Source: Shimia sp.
GTDB lineage: Bacteria; Pseudomonadota; Alphaproteobacteria; Rhodobacterales; Rhodobacteraceae
Direction of reading: 5' to 3'
Assembly: GCA_024224295.1 (NCBI GenBank)
Contig: JAAENN010000162.1
Span: 1-37,183 of the forward strand
DNA length: 37,183 nt
Shown here: piece after piece, positions 26,800 to 34,847 of the stretch
Layout of the letters: every line of letters starts with the position of its first letter
Position numbering within the stretch: position 1 is the stretch's first letter
The notes under the pieces: model-generated
Seen by the model: the letters and a program-made list of their open reading frames with translations, nothing else
Database searches by the model: none
Told to the model about the DNA's origin: nothing
Program-made: the position numbers and the translations under genes

Positions 26800-27077
26800 T
26801 TGGATCTCCGTTGTCGCTGAAATTGTGTTAATTCTGGCACGCGGTTTTCTGTTGGTAGGCTATGCATGTTGCGAAACTCTTAACCTTTGCCAAAGAGACT
26901 GAAATTTGGGTTGTCCAGTCTGGGAAATATTCACGGGAACCTGCCAAAGATAGCTGTCCGAAGTCGGAACCGCTGAGCTGATCTCCGCCGACTTCACGCC
27001 TTCGTGACGCCAATGTGTGTTGACCTCCCCCCACTGGAACCTGTCACACCTTGCACAAAGAAAATCATGAGGCACGC

Positions 27078-27665
27078 ATGGCACACTCCCCCAAAACTCC
27101 TCGGCTCACCCGCCGGTCCTTCGTGATCAGCAGCACGCTCACGCCGTTTGTGGCCGCCGCCCCCGCGCTGGCGCTTACTGAGGACGAGCCAGAGCCGGGC
27201 GTACAGCGCAACGTCTCCTCCTTCCGCACCCATGACTGGCAGGATCATTTTGACACGCTTGGCGCGGGTCTGATTATCTCCGACACCACCACCCGCGTGT
27301 TGCAGCACTGGACGGCGGATGGCGAAATGCGCATCTATCCAACCTCCGTGCCGCTGACCGATGACCTCACCAAACGCGGCTACACCGAAGTCACTGAAAA
27401 GCGGGCCAATCCAAGCTGGGCACCCACACCCTCCATGCGGGAGCGTAACCCGGAGTGGCCTGCCCTGATCAAGGGCGGCGATCCGGCCAACCCTATGGGC
27501 ACCCGCGCGCTATACCTCTCGTGGCAGTACTACCGCATCCACGGCACCCATGACACGCGCAAGATTGGCCGTCGTTCCTCCAACGGCTGCATCGGCCTCT
27601 ACAACGAGCACATTGAAGAGGTGTTTGACCGCACCAAGGTCGGCACCAAAGTCAAACTGATCTGA
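27078..27665 (+). CDS. L,D-transpeptidase (YkuD), Tat-exported
   Basis: 195 residues. The N-terminus carries a twin-arginine signal (TRRSFVISS, R12-R13, then a hydrophobic stretch ending ALA). The YkuD catalytic motif is complete: H155-G, then S-S-N-G-C171 within RIHGTHDTRK and RRSSNGCIGLYNEH. Such enzymes form 3-3 cross-links or anchor proteins in peptidoglycan using an active-site cysteine. ATG 27078 with GAGG 5 nt upstream is preferred over a TTG at 27051. It leads a close three-gene set with a cytochrome c and a multicopper oxidase. Tat export of this family fits other Rhodobacterales members. Confidence 0.92.
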   Translation: MAHSPKTPRLTRRSFVISSTLTPFVAAAPALALTEDEPEPGVQRNVSSFRTHDWQDHFDTLGAGLIISDTTTRVLQHWTADGEMRIYPTSVPLTDDLTKRGYTEVTEKRANPSWAPTPSMRERNPEWPALIKGGDPANPMGTRALYLSWQYYRIHGTHDTRKIGRRSSNGCIGLYNEHIEEVFDRTKVGTKVKLI

Positions 27666-27675
27666 TCCCAAGTCC

Positions 27676-28116
27676 ATGACCAAGCCACTCGTCCTCGCAG
27701 GCGTGGTGCTGGCTGTAGGCGCGGCCACATTTGCCGCCATCCAGTTTCAGCCCACCCCAGTCCAGCCAGTCACCGCCCCCAAAACAGCAAGCGCCTCCGC
27801 CATGGTTGCAGTGAAACAGCCCGCCGCCCACAGCGAGCTGGCGCAAATGGGCAAACGCGCCTTTGAGGCCACCTGCGCCGCCTGCCACGGCGACAACGCC
27901 GCTGGTCAGGACGGCATTGCCCCACCTCTGGTGCACAAAATCTACGAGCCCGGCCACCATTCGGACATGGCCTTCTTCATGGCCGTCGACAACGGCGTGC
28001 GTGCCCACCACTGGTCCTTTGGGAACATGCCTCCGGTGGCAGGCTTGACCAAAGGCGACGTCAAAGCCATCGTGGCTTACGTCCGTGAACTGCAACGCGA
28101 AAACGGCATTTTTTAA
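27676..28116 (+). CDS. Class I c-type cytochrome, membrane-anchored or periplasmic
   Basis: 146 residues. An N-terminal hydrophobic segment (5-23) serves as signal or anchor and is followed by a Pro/Thr/Ala-rich linker. The haem motif C67-A-A-C70-H71 is in ATCAACHGDNAAGQDG, and the likely axial methionine is M118 in GNMPPVAGL. The fold resembles cytochrome c of the cbb3/CcoP type with PxL in APPLVH. It starts 10 bp after the transpeptidase stop and ends 56 bp before the multicopper oxidase, a plausible electron donor or acceptor partner for that enzyme. The ribosome site is weak. Confidence 0.93.
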   Translation: MTKPLVLAGVVLAVGAATFAAIQFQPTPVQPVTAPKTASASAMVAVKQPAAHSELAQMGKRAFEATCAACHGDNAAGQDGIAPPLVHKIYEPGHHSDMAFFMAVDNGVRAHHWSFGNMPPVAGLTKGDVKAIVAYVRELQRENGIF

Positions 28117-28172
28117 ACGCCTGACACCACCGACACGTATCCGCCTCACAACCGATCTCTAAGAGTACCCCC

Positions 28173-29546
28173 ATGCCCCTCACCCGCCGCCAGTTCCTCG
28201 CCAGCACCGCCGCCCTCGCGATCGCCCCTAAAACCAGTCTCGCCGGTGCCACCCCGGTGATCGAGGCCACCACTGGCCGGGTGCAGCTGATTGATGCGGA
28301 GTTTGGCGATTATCCGGAAACCGAGGTCTGGGGTTACAACGGCTCTGTTCCGGGCCCGCTCCTGCACTTCAAACAAGGCGATACGCTCAAACAAGAGCTG
28401 CTCAACAGCCTGCCCAGTCCGACCGCCATTCACTGGCACGGCATCCGCGTGCCTAACGCCATGGACGGCGTGCCCGGCATGACCCAGGACGCGGTGCCCA
28501 CCGGCGACCGCTTCCACTACAAATTTCCGCTCAAAGATGCCGGCACCTACTGGTACCACTCCCACAACCAATCCACGGAACAGGTCGCCCGCGGCCTCTA
28601 CGGTGTGATTGTGGTGGAGGAAACCAACGCGCCCGACGTGGATCACGACATTGTCGTGGTACTGGACGATTGGCGGCTGAGTGACGAGGCCCAAATCACC
28701 GACGACTTTAACGCCATGCACGACTGGACCCACGCCGGACGGCTTGGCAACTACATCCACGCGCAGCTCTCCGAGCAGCCAGCAGCAGTGCCGGAAAACG
28801 CCCGCCTGCGCCTGCGCTTTGTCAACGTCGCCACAGACCGTGTCATCACCGTCTCGGTGCAAGGCGGCGACGGCAAACTGGTCGCCCGCGATGGCATGCC
28901 GCTGAACACCCCCGAACCGCTCGACGCCATGCCCTTTGGCCCGGCCGAGCGCGCCGACGTCATCATAGACGCGCAAGCCAACGAGGCCAACGCGCTGCAG
29001 ATCGTCCTGCAAGAGGGCGACACAGGCTATCTGCTCAAGGAAATCCCCATCGCAGGCACCCAACCCGCCCGCGAGGCAATCCAGCCTTTACCAGCCAACC
29101 CAATGCCACGCCTCACCGATCTCACCGACGCCCTGACCGTGCCCCTGCATATGGAAGGTGGCGCCATGGGCGGGTTGCGTGAGGCAACCTACCAGGGCGA
29201 AAAACTAGACGTGCGCAGCTTGGTCGACAAAGGCCAGGTCTGGGCCTTCAACGGCCAGGCCGGGCTGAGCGACACGCCGCTGGTCGAAGTGCCCCAAGGC
29301 CAGATCGTGCGCATCCCGATGCTAAACGACACGTCCTTTGCCCACGCCATGCACCTGCACGGCACCCATTTTCAGGAAGTCCTGCCGGGCGGCAGCTTTG
29401 GCCCATTGAAAGACACGCTTTTGATGCAGCCCCGCGAAACCCGCGAAATCGCCTTCATCGCTGGGGCGCCGGGCAAATGGCTGATGCACTGCCACATGTT
29501 ATCCCATGCTGCGGCGGGCATGCGCACCTGGATCAAAGTGGTGTGA
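28173..29546 (+). CDS. Multicopper oxidase, Tat-exported
   Basis: 457 residues, three cupredoxin domains. A twin-arginine signal (LTRRQFLASTAALAI, R5-R6) suits export of a folded copper enzyme. All four copper-binding segments are present: H87 and H89 in HWHG, H129 and H131 in WYHSH, H391/H394/H396 in HAMHLHG, and H439-C440-H441 with H445 and M450 in HCHMLSHAAAGM. The type 1 axial ligand would be M450. Homologues act as CopA/CueO-type copper oxidases or laccases. No copper chaperone, CopB or methionine-rich insert is nearby, so copper resistance is not assured. Its likely partner is the upstream cytochrome c. Confidence 0.94.
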   Translation: MPLTRRQFLASTAALAIAPKTSLAGATPVIEATTGRVQLIDAEFGDYPETEVWGYNGSVPGPLLHFKQGDTLKQELLNSLPSPTAIHWHGIRVPNAMDGVPGMTQDAVPTGDRFHYKFPLKDAGTYWYHSHNQSTEQVARGLYGVIVVEETNAPDVDHDIVVVLDDWRLSDEAQITDDFNAMHDWTHAGRLGNYIHAQLSEQPAAVPENARLRLRFVNVATDRVITVSVQGGDGKLVARDGMPLNTPEPLDAMPFGPAERADVIIDAQANEANALQIVLQEGDTGYLLKEIPIAGTQPAREAIQPLPANPMPRLTDLTDALTVPLHMEGGAMGGLREATYQGEKLDVRSLVDKGQVWAFNGQAGLSDTPLVEVPQGQIVRIPMLNDTSFAHAMHLHGTHFQEVLPGGSFGPLKDTLLMQPRETREIAFIAGAPGKWLMHCHMLSHAAAGMRTWIKVV

Positions 29547-29642
29547 GCGGAAGAACACTGTGGCAAGAAGAAACAATTTTCTGAAGCAAAATCTGATACT
29601 TAAAAAATAACCGCCACAAAACGCAAAAATCTTTCTTTCCGG

Positions 29643-29669
29643 TGTCGAAATCCGGAGGTTGCTCTCGTC
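29643..29669 (+). promoter_or_regulatory. Putative ECF42-type promoter of the MAPEG-DGPF-sigma operon
   Basis: TGTCGA (29643-29648) and CGTC (29666-29669) are separated by 17 bp. This fits the -35 TGTCGA and -10 CG(A/T)C elements that I recall being reported for ECF42 sigma factors. It sits 35 bp before the first gene of an operon that encodes such a sigma factor, implying positive autoregulation. Sequence seen; assignment inferred. Confidence 0.7.
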
Positions 29670-29703
29670 CTTGGGGTACAGACACCCAAAGGAGGGACAC
29701 ATC

Positions 29704-30096
29704 GTGATTTTCACAATAACACCAATTTACGCCTTGGCGGCATCTCTGATCTACATGGTTCTTTGGATGCGGGTCACATCCAAACGCAGCGCATTAGGGC
29801 AATCCATCGGCGACGGCGGTGACACCGATCTGCTTCTGCGCATCCGCCAACACGGCAATTGCGCGGAATGGACAAGCTTTCTTCTGATCCTGATGATCCT
29901 CGCCGAAGGCATGGGCGCCCCCGCTCTGTATCTTCATATCAGTGGCGTACTGTTGCTCATTGGGCGGATTGCCCATCCCTTTGGTCTGAAAAAAGACAAC
30001 GCCAGCCACATCCTGCGTTACGTCGGCAATGGCACCAATATGCTCGCTACACTCAACCTGGTGATCTGCCTCGGCGTGAACATTCTAGGCTTCTAA
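29704..30096 (+). CDS. MAPEG-family membrane protein
   Basis: 130 residues from GTG 29704, which has a perfect AGGAGG 6-8 nt upstream. About four hydrophobic helices. The family pattern is R-x-x-x-x-N-C-x-E: RIRQHGNCAEWTSFLLILMILAE, followed by LHISGVLLLIGRIAHPFGL and a final helix. MAPEG proteins include membrane glutathione transferases and eicosanoid enzymes; bacterial members are thought to detoxify electrophiles or lipid peroxides. An upstream frame extension (to 29659) is unneeded. It is the first gene after the ECF42-like promoter and 47 bp before the DGPF gene. Confidence 0.92.
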   Translation: MIFTITPIYALAASLIYMVLWMRVTSKRSALGQSIGDGGDTDLLLRIRQHGNCAEWTSFLLILMILAEGMGAPALYLHISGVLLLIGRIAHPFGLKKDNASHILRYVGNGTNMLATLNLVICLGVNILGF

Positions 30097-30143
30097 AGTC
30101 GCACAATCTCCAGTTTACTTGCCCCCAAGGAAAGGGAATTCCA

Positions 30144-30506
30144 ATGAAATACATGCTATTGATCTACAACAACCCTGAGCAACAACCCGATTACGGGACA
30201 GAGGCGTTTGACGCCATGATGCAAGGGTTCTTTGCTGCAAATGACAAAATGAAGGCAGACGGTGTGCTGGTTGACGGCGAGAGCCTGTCAGAACCCAAAA
30301 CCGCCACCTCAGTACGTATCAAAGAATGCAAGACCGAGACCATGGACGGGCCGTTTGCCGAAACCCGGGAATATCTGGGCGGGTATTACATAATCGACGT
30401 GCCTAATCTGGATGCCGCAATCTCTTATGCAGAACTGATCCCATCCGCCAAATGGGGCACCATCGAGGTGCGCGCATTGATGGATTATAATCCAGCAGGA
30501 AACTAA
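30144..30506 (+). CDS. YCII-related DGPF-domain protein
   Basis: 120 residues starting MKYMLLIYNN, typical of the DGPF/YCII family. The defining DGPF motif is at 68-71 in TMDGPFAETREYLGGYYII, followed by an aspartate-rich strand (IDVPNLDAAISYAELIP). The family has a ferredoxin-like fold related to YciI, whose substrate is unknown; DGPF proteins are the standard partners of ECF42 sigma factors. AGGGA lies 6 nt before the ATG. Its stop overlaps the sigma gene start as TAATG, indicating coupled translation. Confidence 0.95.
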   Translation: MKYMLLIYNNPEQQPDYGTEAFDAMMQGFFAANDKMKADGVLVDGESLSEPKTATSVRIKECKTETMDGPFAETREYLGGYYIIDVPNLDAAISYAELIPSAKWGTIEVRALMDYNPAGN

Positions 30507-31762
30507 TGACACACGCAGCCGCCCCCATTGCCATCTATAAAGCCATTGAAGATGTGCTTCAGAAGGATCAGGGGCGGCTGATGGCTGGCCTGGTGTCACG
30601 TCTTGGGGACTTTCAACTTGCCGAAGACGCCCTTCAGGACGCGTTAATCTCAGCCATGTCGCATTGGGGACGCTCCGGCCTACCGCACGCGCCAACCGGC
30701 TGGCTGATGAAAGTCGCCTACAACCGAGGCATCGACCGGATCAGAAAAGGGCAAAGCGAAACAAGAAAGAGCCAAGATTTCGGTATGGTGCATCCCAGTT
30801 GGACAAATGTCCCGGATGAAGACCCAATCCCGGACGAACGGCTGCGCCTGATTTTTGCCTGCTGCCACCCAATACTCGGCGAAAAGTCCCGCGTCGCATT
30901 GACGCTTCGCACGGTGTGCAATCTCACAACGCGAGAAATTGCTGCCGCCTTTTTGGACAATGATGTCGCCATCGGGCAACGTATTTCCCGCGCCAAAACA
31001 ACCTTTAAAAACGCGGGCATCGGCTTTGAAATCCCAGAACCGGACGCGTGGCCAACACGGTTGAACACCGTCTTGTCTGCAGTCTACCTGATCTACACAG
31101 TGAGCTATGTAAACGAGGATCGCAGCGACCGCGACCTTGGCGGAGAAGCCCTGTTTTTGCTGCGCCTGCTCAACAAACTATGTCCGGACGATCCCGAAAT
31201 CGAAGGCGCTTTGGCTCTTGTCTTGTTGACCGAGGCGCGCCGTGAAGCACGCGTTGGTGCAGACGGTGCCAGCGTGCCACCAGAAATCCAAGACCGCCAG
31301 CTCTGGAACACGCCTATGATTGAGGAAGGCCGCGCTCTGCTCAACACAGCCATGGAGCGCCGATGTCCCGGCCCCTATCAAATCAAAGCGGCCATCGCGG
31401 ATTGCCATATGTCCGGCCCCACGCCCGATTGGCAACAAATTTCCCTGCTGTACGGTGCGCTTTGGCCCTATGAACCAACACCCGTCGTGGCGCTAAACTG
31501 GGCAACCGTGATGGCGGAACTAGGGGAAATTGAGCTTGCACTCAAAAAGATCGAAACACTGGAAACCGACCTGCGCACCTTTCAACCATATTTTGCGGCC
31601 TACGCGGATGTGCTTGTGAAAACGGGGCGTATTCATGATGCCAAAGAAGCCTATCGCACTGCGGCGAACATGGCGCAGAACGAGTCTAGCAAAAGGTTTC
31701 TGGAGAACGCCCTCGCCAAACTGGAGATAGAAAACCCGATCGACCCTGCTGTCCCATTTTAA
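30506..31762 (+). CDS. ECF42-type RNA polymerase sigma factor with C-terminal extension
   Basis: 418 residues, more than twice a usual ECF sigma factor. Region 2 is at about 20-75 (LAEDALQDALISAMSHWG, then WLMKVAYNRGIDRIRK). Region 4 is at about 108-170, with LRLIFACCHP, VALTLRTVCNLTTREIAAAFL and RISRAKTTFKNAG. The C-terminal 240 residues hold the conserved VNEDRSDRDLGGEALFLLRLL (one residue either side trimmed here) and TPR-like helices. In ECF42 proteins this extension is needed for activity and replaces an anti-sigma factor, none of which is present. Probably turns on its own operon. The signal is unknown. Confidence 0.94.
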   Translation: MTHAAAPIAIYKAIEDVLQKDQGRLMAGLVSRLGDFQLAEDALQDALISAMSHWGRSGLPHAPTGWLMKVAYNRGIDRIRKGQSETRKSQDFGMVHPSWTNVPDEDPIPDERLRLIFACCHPILGEKSRVALTLRTVCNLTTREIAAAFLDNDVAIGQRISRAKTTFKNAGIGFEIPEPDAWPTRLNTVLSAVYLIYTVSYVNEDRSDRDLGGEALFLLRLLNKLCPDDPEIEGALALVLLTEARREARVGADGASVPPEIQDRQLWNTPMIEEGRALLNTAMERRCPGPYQIKAAIADCHMSGPTPDWQQISLLYGALWPYEPTPVVALNWATVMAELGEIELALKKIETLETDLRTFQPYFAAYADVLVKTGRIHDAKEAYRTAANMAQNESSKRFLENALAKLEIENPIDPAVPF

Positions 31763-31782
31763 AATGCACAGGGTTTCCGCAA

Positions 31783-32667
31783 TTATTCTAAACGATCCCG
31801 CCAGCCATGTGTTGGCTCAAAGCCAACCATCTCTTTGGCTTTCTTATTGGCATAAAACGTCTCGTAAATGTCCATCGCTCCACGCACCTCCACTCCCTGA
31901 TAAAACTGCGCGATCACCTGAGCCGAAGGGATGCCGACGGAGCTGTCATCATTGGCCACATTGAACACCTCATAGCCCAGCCCGTCGGTCTTCAAACAGC
32001 AATCCACCATATGACCCAAATCCCTTGCATCGATATAGGCAAAGATATTGCGCCGCCGCAGGGCCGGATCTGTGACAAAGGCCGGGAACATCTCGGCGTA
32101 TTCATGCGGCTCGATCACATTGTTGATCCGCAACCCATAAATGTCGCTACCGGTGCGCGCCTGAAAACTGCGCGCGGTGGCCTCATTACAGACCTTGGAC
32201 ATGGCGTAGCTGTCATGGGGCACAGTCGGATGGGTCTCATCCACTGGCACAAAATCCGGTTTCACCTCGCCATCAGCAAAGCACACGCCATAGGTGGTCT
32301 CCGAGCTGGCAAAGATCACCTTGGGAATGCCAAGTTTCACCGCTGCCTCAATCACGTTGTAGGTGCTTAAGGTGTTCTGCCGAAAACACTCGCCATCGGT
32401 GCCAATCATCACCCGTGGCACCGCCGCAAAATGCACCACCGCATCATAGCTTGGCACGCCTATGCCCGCGTCTAATTCGTGAAAATCCGTAAACTGCGAC
32501 ATCGCGCCGATCACTTGCCCTGCATCACAGAGATCAATCAGCAGTTCGGAACAGTCCAGCCTCGAAGGCACCCGGTCCGCGTTGACCACATGATGGCCCT
32601 TTTCCAGCAGATGCCGAATGGCCCATTTGCCTGCTTTGCCGCTACCACCCGTAAAGAAAACCCGCAT
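31783..32667 (-). CDS. NAD(P)-dependent epimerase/dehydratase-type protein (extended SDR)
   Basis: 294 residues. Nucleotide-binding motif TGGSGKAGKW (6-15), HFAAVPR after strand 4 (79-85), the catalytic serine pair near FASSETTYG (S121/S122), and Y154-x-x-x-K158 in DSYAMSKV. RINNVIEPHEY and IDARDLGHMV are typical late motifs of sugar-nucleotide epimerases and related uronate dehydrogenases. The substrate is unknown; no sugar operon surrounds it. ATG 32667 has a GGGGG-A-T-G-A-G-like leader. Convergent with the sigma operon across 20 bp. Confidence 0.9.
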   Translation of the reverse strand: MRVFFTGGSGKAGKWAIRHLLEKGHHVVNADRVPSRLDCSELLIDLCDAGQVIGAMSQFTDFHELDAGIGVPSYDAVVHFAAVPRVMIGTDGECFRQNTLSTYNVIEAAVKLGIPKVIFASSETTYGVCFADGEVKPDFVPVDETHPTVPHDSYAMSKVCNEATARSFQARTGSDIYGLRINNVIEPHEYAEMFPAFVTDPALRRRNIFAYIDARDLGHMVDCCLKTDGLGYEVFNVANDDSSVGIPSAQVIAQFYQGVEVRGAMDIYETFYANKKAKEMVGFEPTHGWRDRLE

Positions 32668-32765
32668 CTCATCCCCCGCCTGTCACGTCAGATAACTGAC
32701 CCAGTTAAAGGCGATGATGGTGCACAAGCGGAGGTGAAGCAAGTCTGGCACCGATACCACTCACA

Positions 32766-32796
32766 AACAAAAAGCCCCGCACGAAGGCGGGGCTTT
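32766..32796 (-). terminator. Rho-independent terminator of the NTF2-like gene
   Basis: AAAGCCCCGC (32771-32780) pairs perfectly with GCGGGGCTTT (32787-32796) around ACGAAG. On the minus strand it is followed by TTTGTTTG, 20 bp beyond the stop at 32817. Confidence 0.95.
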
Positions 32797-32816
32797 CTCA
32801 CAAAATCTCTCAACCG

Positions 32817-33290
32817 TTACGGCTGATATGGCAGCGAGCTGTGGTGCAGAACAATCCGCAAAACGCCATTGGCGTCTTTCTTATAACCAAAGCTCTTGTT
32901 GGCTTTGGTGACATTGCCGTCTTTGTCGGTCATAATGCCCGTGCCTTGCCACATTGCGACATCACCCTCGATGAAGCTTGCAGCGGTAACCATCTCGACA
33001 TTCCGCCATCCCAAAAGCGCAAACCCACCGTCCAGCGGGTATTCCTCGTCATGGGCGACAAAATAAGAAAGTGCGCCTTGCTTGGTGGGGCGAAAGGTCT
33101 GATCGCCGCTTGCCAAAGTGGGTTTGAAAAGCACTGGACCCAGATTGTAGCCATAGGCCGCATCCAGAACCCCTTCAGCCACAGATCGCGCCTCATCAAT
33201 TCCGCCCGCCTCATAGGCTTTGGAAACCGCCACAAGGCCAGCGCCCCAGGCTTCACGTGCTGCGTTCAGTTCGGATTCAGTGATGGCCAC
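32817..33290 (-). CDS. NTF2/SnoaL-like protein, often labelled phosphoribosyl-AMP cyclohydrolase in Rhodobacterales
   Basis: 157 residues from GTG 33290 (GAGG 9 nt upstream). The sequence AREAWGAGLVAVSKAYEAGG, then AYGYNLGPVLFKPTLASG, and the closing GVLRIVLHHSSLPYQP match a conserved Rhodobacterales family. Databases, as I recall, sometimes name it phosphoribosyl-AMP cyclohydrolase. It has none of the HisI zinc-cysteine motifs, so that name is doubtful. The alternating helix then long-strand pattern suits an NTF2-like cone fold that could bind a small molecule. No signal peptide. It ends in a strong terminator; a CT-rich run (33301-33312) lies in its leader region. Confidence 0.75.
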   Translation of the reverse strand: MAITESELNAAREAWGAGLVAVSKAYEAGGIDEARSVAEGVLDAAYGYNLGPVLFKPTLASGDQTFRPTKQGALSYFVAHDEEYPLDGGFALLGWRNVEMVTAASFIEGDVAMWQGTGIMTDKDGNVTKANKSFGYKKDANGVLRIVLHHSSLPYQP

Positions 33291-33451
33291 GATAGAGTAC
33301 CTCTCTCTCTAACTAGAAGCAAATTTGAGCCTATGTGGACGACGACATGCAGCGTTTCAAGTCTAGCTCCTCGGATTTTCGAAATTTCCGCACCAACACC
33401 GTCCCCAACGTCACCCTTGCGCACAGCTTAGGCGCGACTAGCCTGCGTCGC

Positions 33452-34312
33452 ATGCAGATGACTTGGTACCAAAGCAAGCTCTCCGGCGGCACCGCCGCTG
33501 CCTGGCAGAACAACGGCACCGGCCCGACCGTGGTGTTCCACCATGCCACCGCTCTTGGCCCACGCTGCTACGCGCCGTTCCTCTCTGCACTTGGAGACAG
33601 TTACCACCTCAAGGCGCTCGCCATGCGCCCCTTGTGGCAAGACGCCCCGCCGCCCAATCCTCGGCGTGAGTGGGATCTTTTTGCCGACGACATGATCGAA
33701 TGGATCGAGGCCACGCAAAACGCGCCAGTCTTGGCAATGGGCCACTCCATCGGCGCCGCCACCACGGCTATGGCTGCGGTGAAACGCCCGGACCTGTTCA
33801 AAGGCCTGGTGCTGATTGAGCCATCCGGCGTCACCCGCCGCATCCGCCTACTGCTCAAACTTCTGCCCTACCGCCTGCGGCAAACCAAAGGCCCCGCCGC
33901 CGAGGTGCTCAACGGCCCGACCAACTGGCCAGACCTCGCCGCCGCATTTGCCTATTACCGCGCCTCCAAAGCCTACCGCCGCTTTGATGACGCCACCCTG
34001 CGCGGCCTGATCGAGGCGCTTACCGTGCCCGATCCGACCGGTTTCAAGCTGGAGTACCCGCGCAATTGGGAAGCTCACCTCTACGCCACGCCGCCATTGA
34101 TCCTGCCAACCCTCAAACGCCTGTCTGTGCCCACTGAGATCATCGTCGGTAAACCGTCCCTGTTCATGGACCCATCCATCGCCCACAGCCTACGCAACAA
34201 CCGCCCGGACATAACCTTCCAGTCCCTGCCTGATTATGGCCACTTGTTGCCGCTGGAAGCCCCCGGCAAAGTTGCTGCTGCAGCCCGCACCGCTCTGGAC
34301 CGGCTCAGCTGA
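33452..34312 (+). CDS. Alpha/beta-hydrolase fold protein
   Basis: 286 residues from the ATG at 33452. Motifs: an oxyanion region around FHHATALG (29-36), nucleophile S99 in MGHSIGAAT, an acid residue probably in the FMDPS or IVGKPS region, and H264 in PDYGHLLPLE. This suits an esterase or hydrolase acting on a small substrate; the lid region (about 125-205) has an aromatic YYRASKAYRR segment. Starts at 33458 or as far up as 33335 are possible; the extra N-terminus is polar and non-conserved looking and overlaps the divergent gene's leader, so it was left out. No strong ribosome site was found. Confidence 0.88.
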   Translation: MQMTWYQSKLSGGTAAAWQNNGTGPTVVFHHATALGPRCYAPFLSALGDSYHLKALAMRPLWQDAPPPNPRREWDLFADDMIEWIEATQNAPVLAMGHSIGAATTAMAAVKRPDLFKGLVLIEPSGVTRRIRLLLKLLPYRLRQTKGPAAEVLNGPTNWPDLAAAFAYYRASKAYRRFDDATLRGLIEALTVPDPTGFKLEYPRNWEAHLYATPPLILPTLKRLSVPTEIIVGKPSLFMDPSIAHSLRNNRPDITFQSLPDYGHLLPLEAPGKVAAAARTALDRLS

Positions 34313-34382
34313 CAGCTTTCCGCTTGCCTCCACTGCGCCAAACTGCGCCTATGTCGCCAATGAACGACATCGGACGCAGCTC

Positions 34383-34808
34383 ATGACCGCAGATCAGATC
34401 ATCGCTCGGCTCAACCTCGCACCGCATCCCGAAGGTGGCCACTACCGCCAGACCTGGATTGCCGAAAGCGAAGACGGCACCCGCCCCGCAGGCACCTCAA
34501 TCTATTTCCTGCTAAAAGCGGGCGAAACCTCGCACTGGCACCGCGTCGATGCCGCCGAAATCTGGCACTTCTACGCCGGTGCACCGCTGATCCTATCGCT
34601 TGCAGAAACTGACCAAGGCCCCGCCACCGATCATGTGCTTGGCGCCGACCTCACCGCAGGCCAGTTTCCGCAACACATCGTGCCCAAGGACCACTGGCAA
34701 GCCGCCCGCAGCACCGGCGATTGGACGCTGGTCGGCTGCACCGTTTCCCCGGCGTTTCAATTTGAAGGTTTTGAATTAGCGGCACCAGCTTTTGACATTC
34801 CGCGCTGA
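34383..34808 (+). CDS. Cupin superfamily protein (DUF985)
   Basis: 141 residues from the ATG at 34383. The family signature LNLAPHPEGGHYRQTW is at 10-25, followed by AGTSIYFLLKAGETSHWHRVD, EIWHFYAGAPL, and the closing VGCTVSPAFQFEGFELA. Conserved histidines line one cupin barrel; the reaction is unknown. It follows the hydrolase stop by 70 bp, so the pair is probably co-transcribed. The longer frame back to 34236 runs through the hydrolase and is not used. Confidence 0.92.
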   Translation: MTADQIIARLNLAPHPEGGHYRQTWIAESEDGTRPAGTSIYFLLKAGETSHWHRVDAAEIWHFYAGAPLILSLAETDQGPATDHVLGADLTAGQFPQHIVPKDHWQAARSTGDWTLVGCTVSPAFQFEGFELAAPAFDIPR

Positions 34809-34847
34809 CTCTTGCTCAAAAGTCGCGCCGAGCATCACCCAACGTGT

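Noticed and set aside
26994-27007. Inverted repeat TCACGCCTTCGTGA upstream of the L,D-transpeptidase
   Set aside because: Only 5 bp arms; likely chance at this GC content without further copies.
29669-29692. Imperfect hairpin CCTTGGGGT / ACCCAAAGG in the MAPEG leader
   Set aside because: It overlaps the ribosome site and could affect translation, but the stem has an internal mismatch and is short; not enough to call a riboswitch or thermometer.
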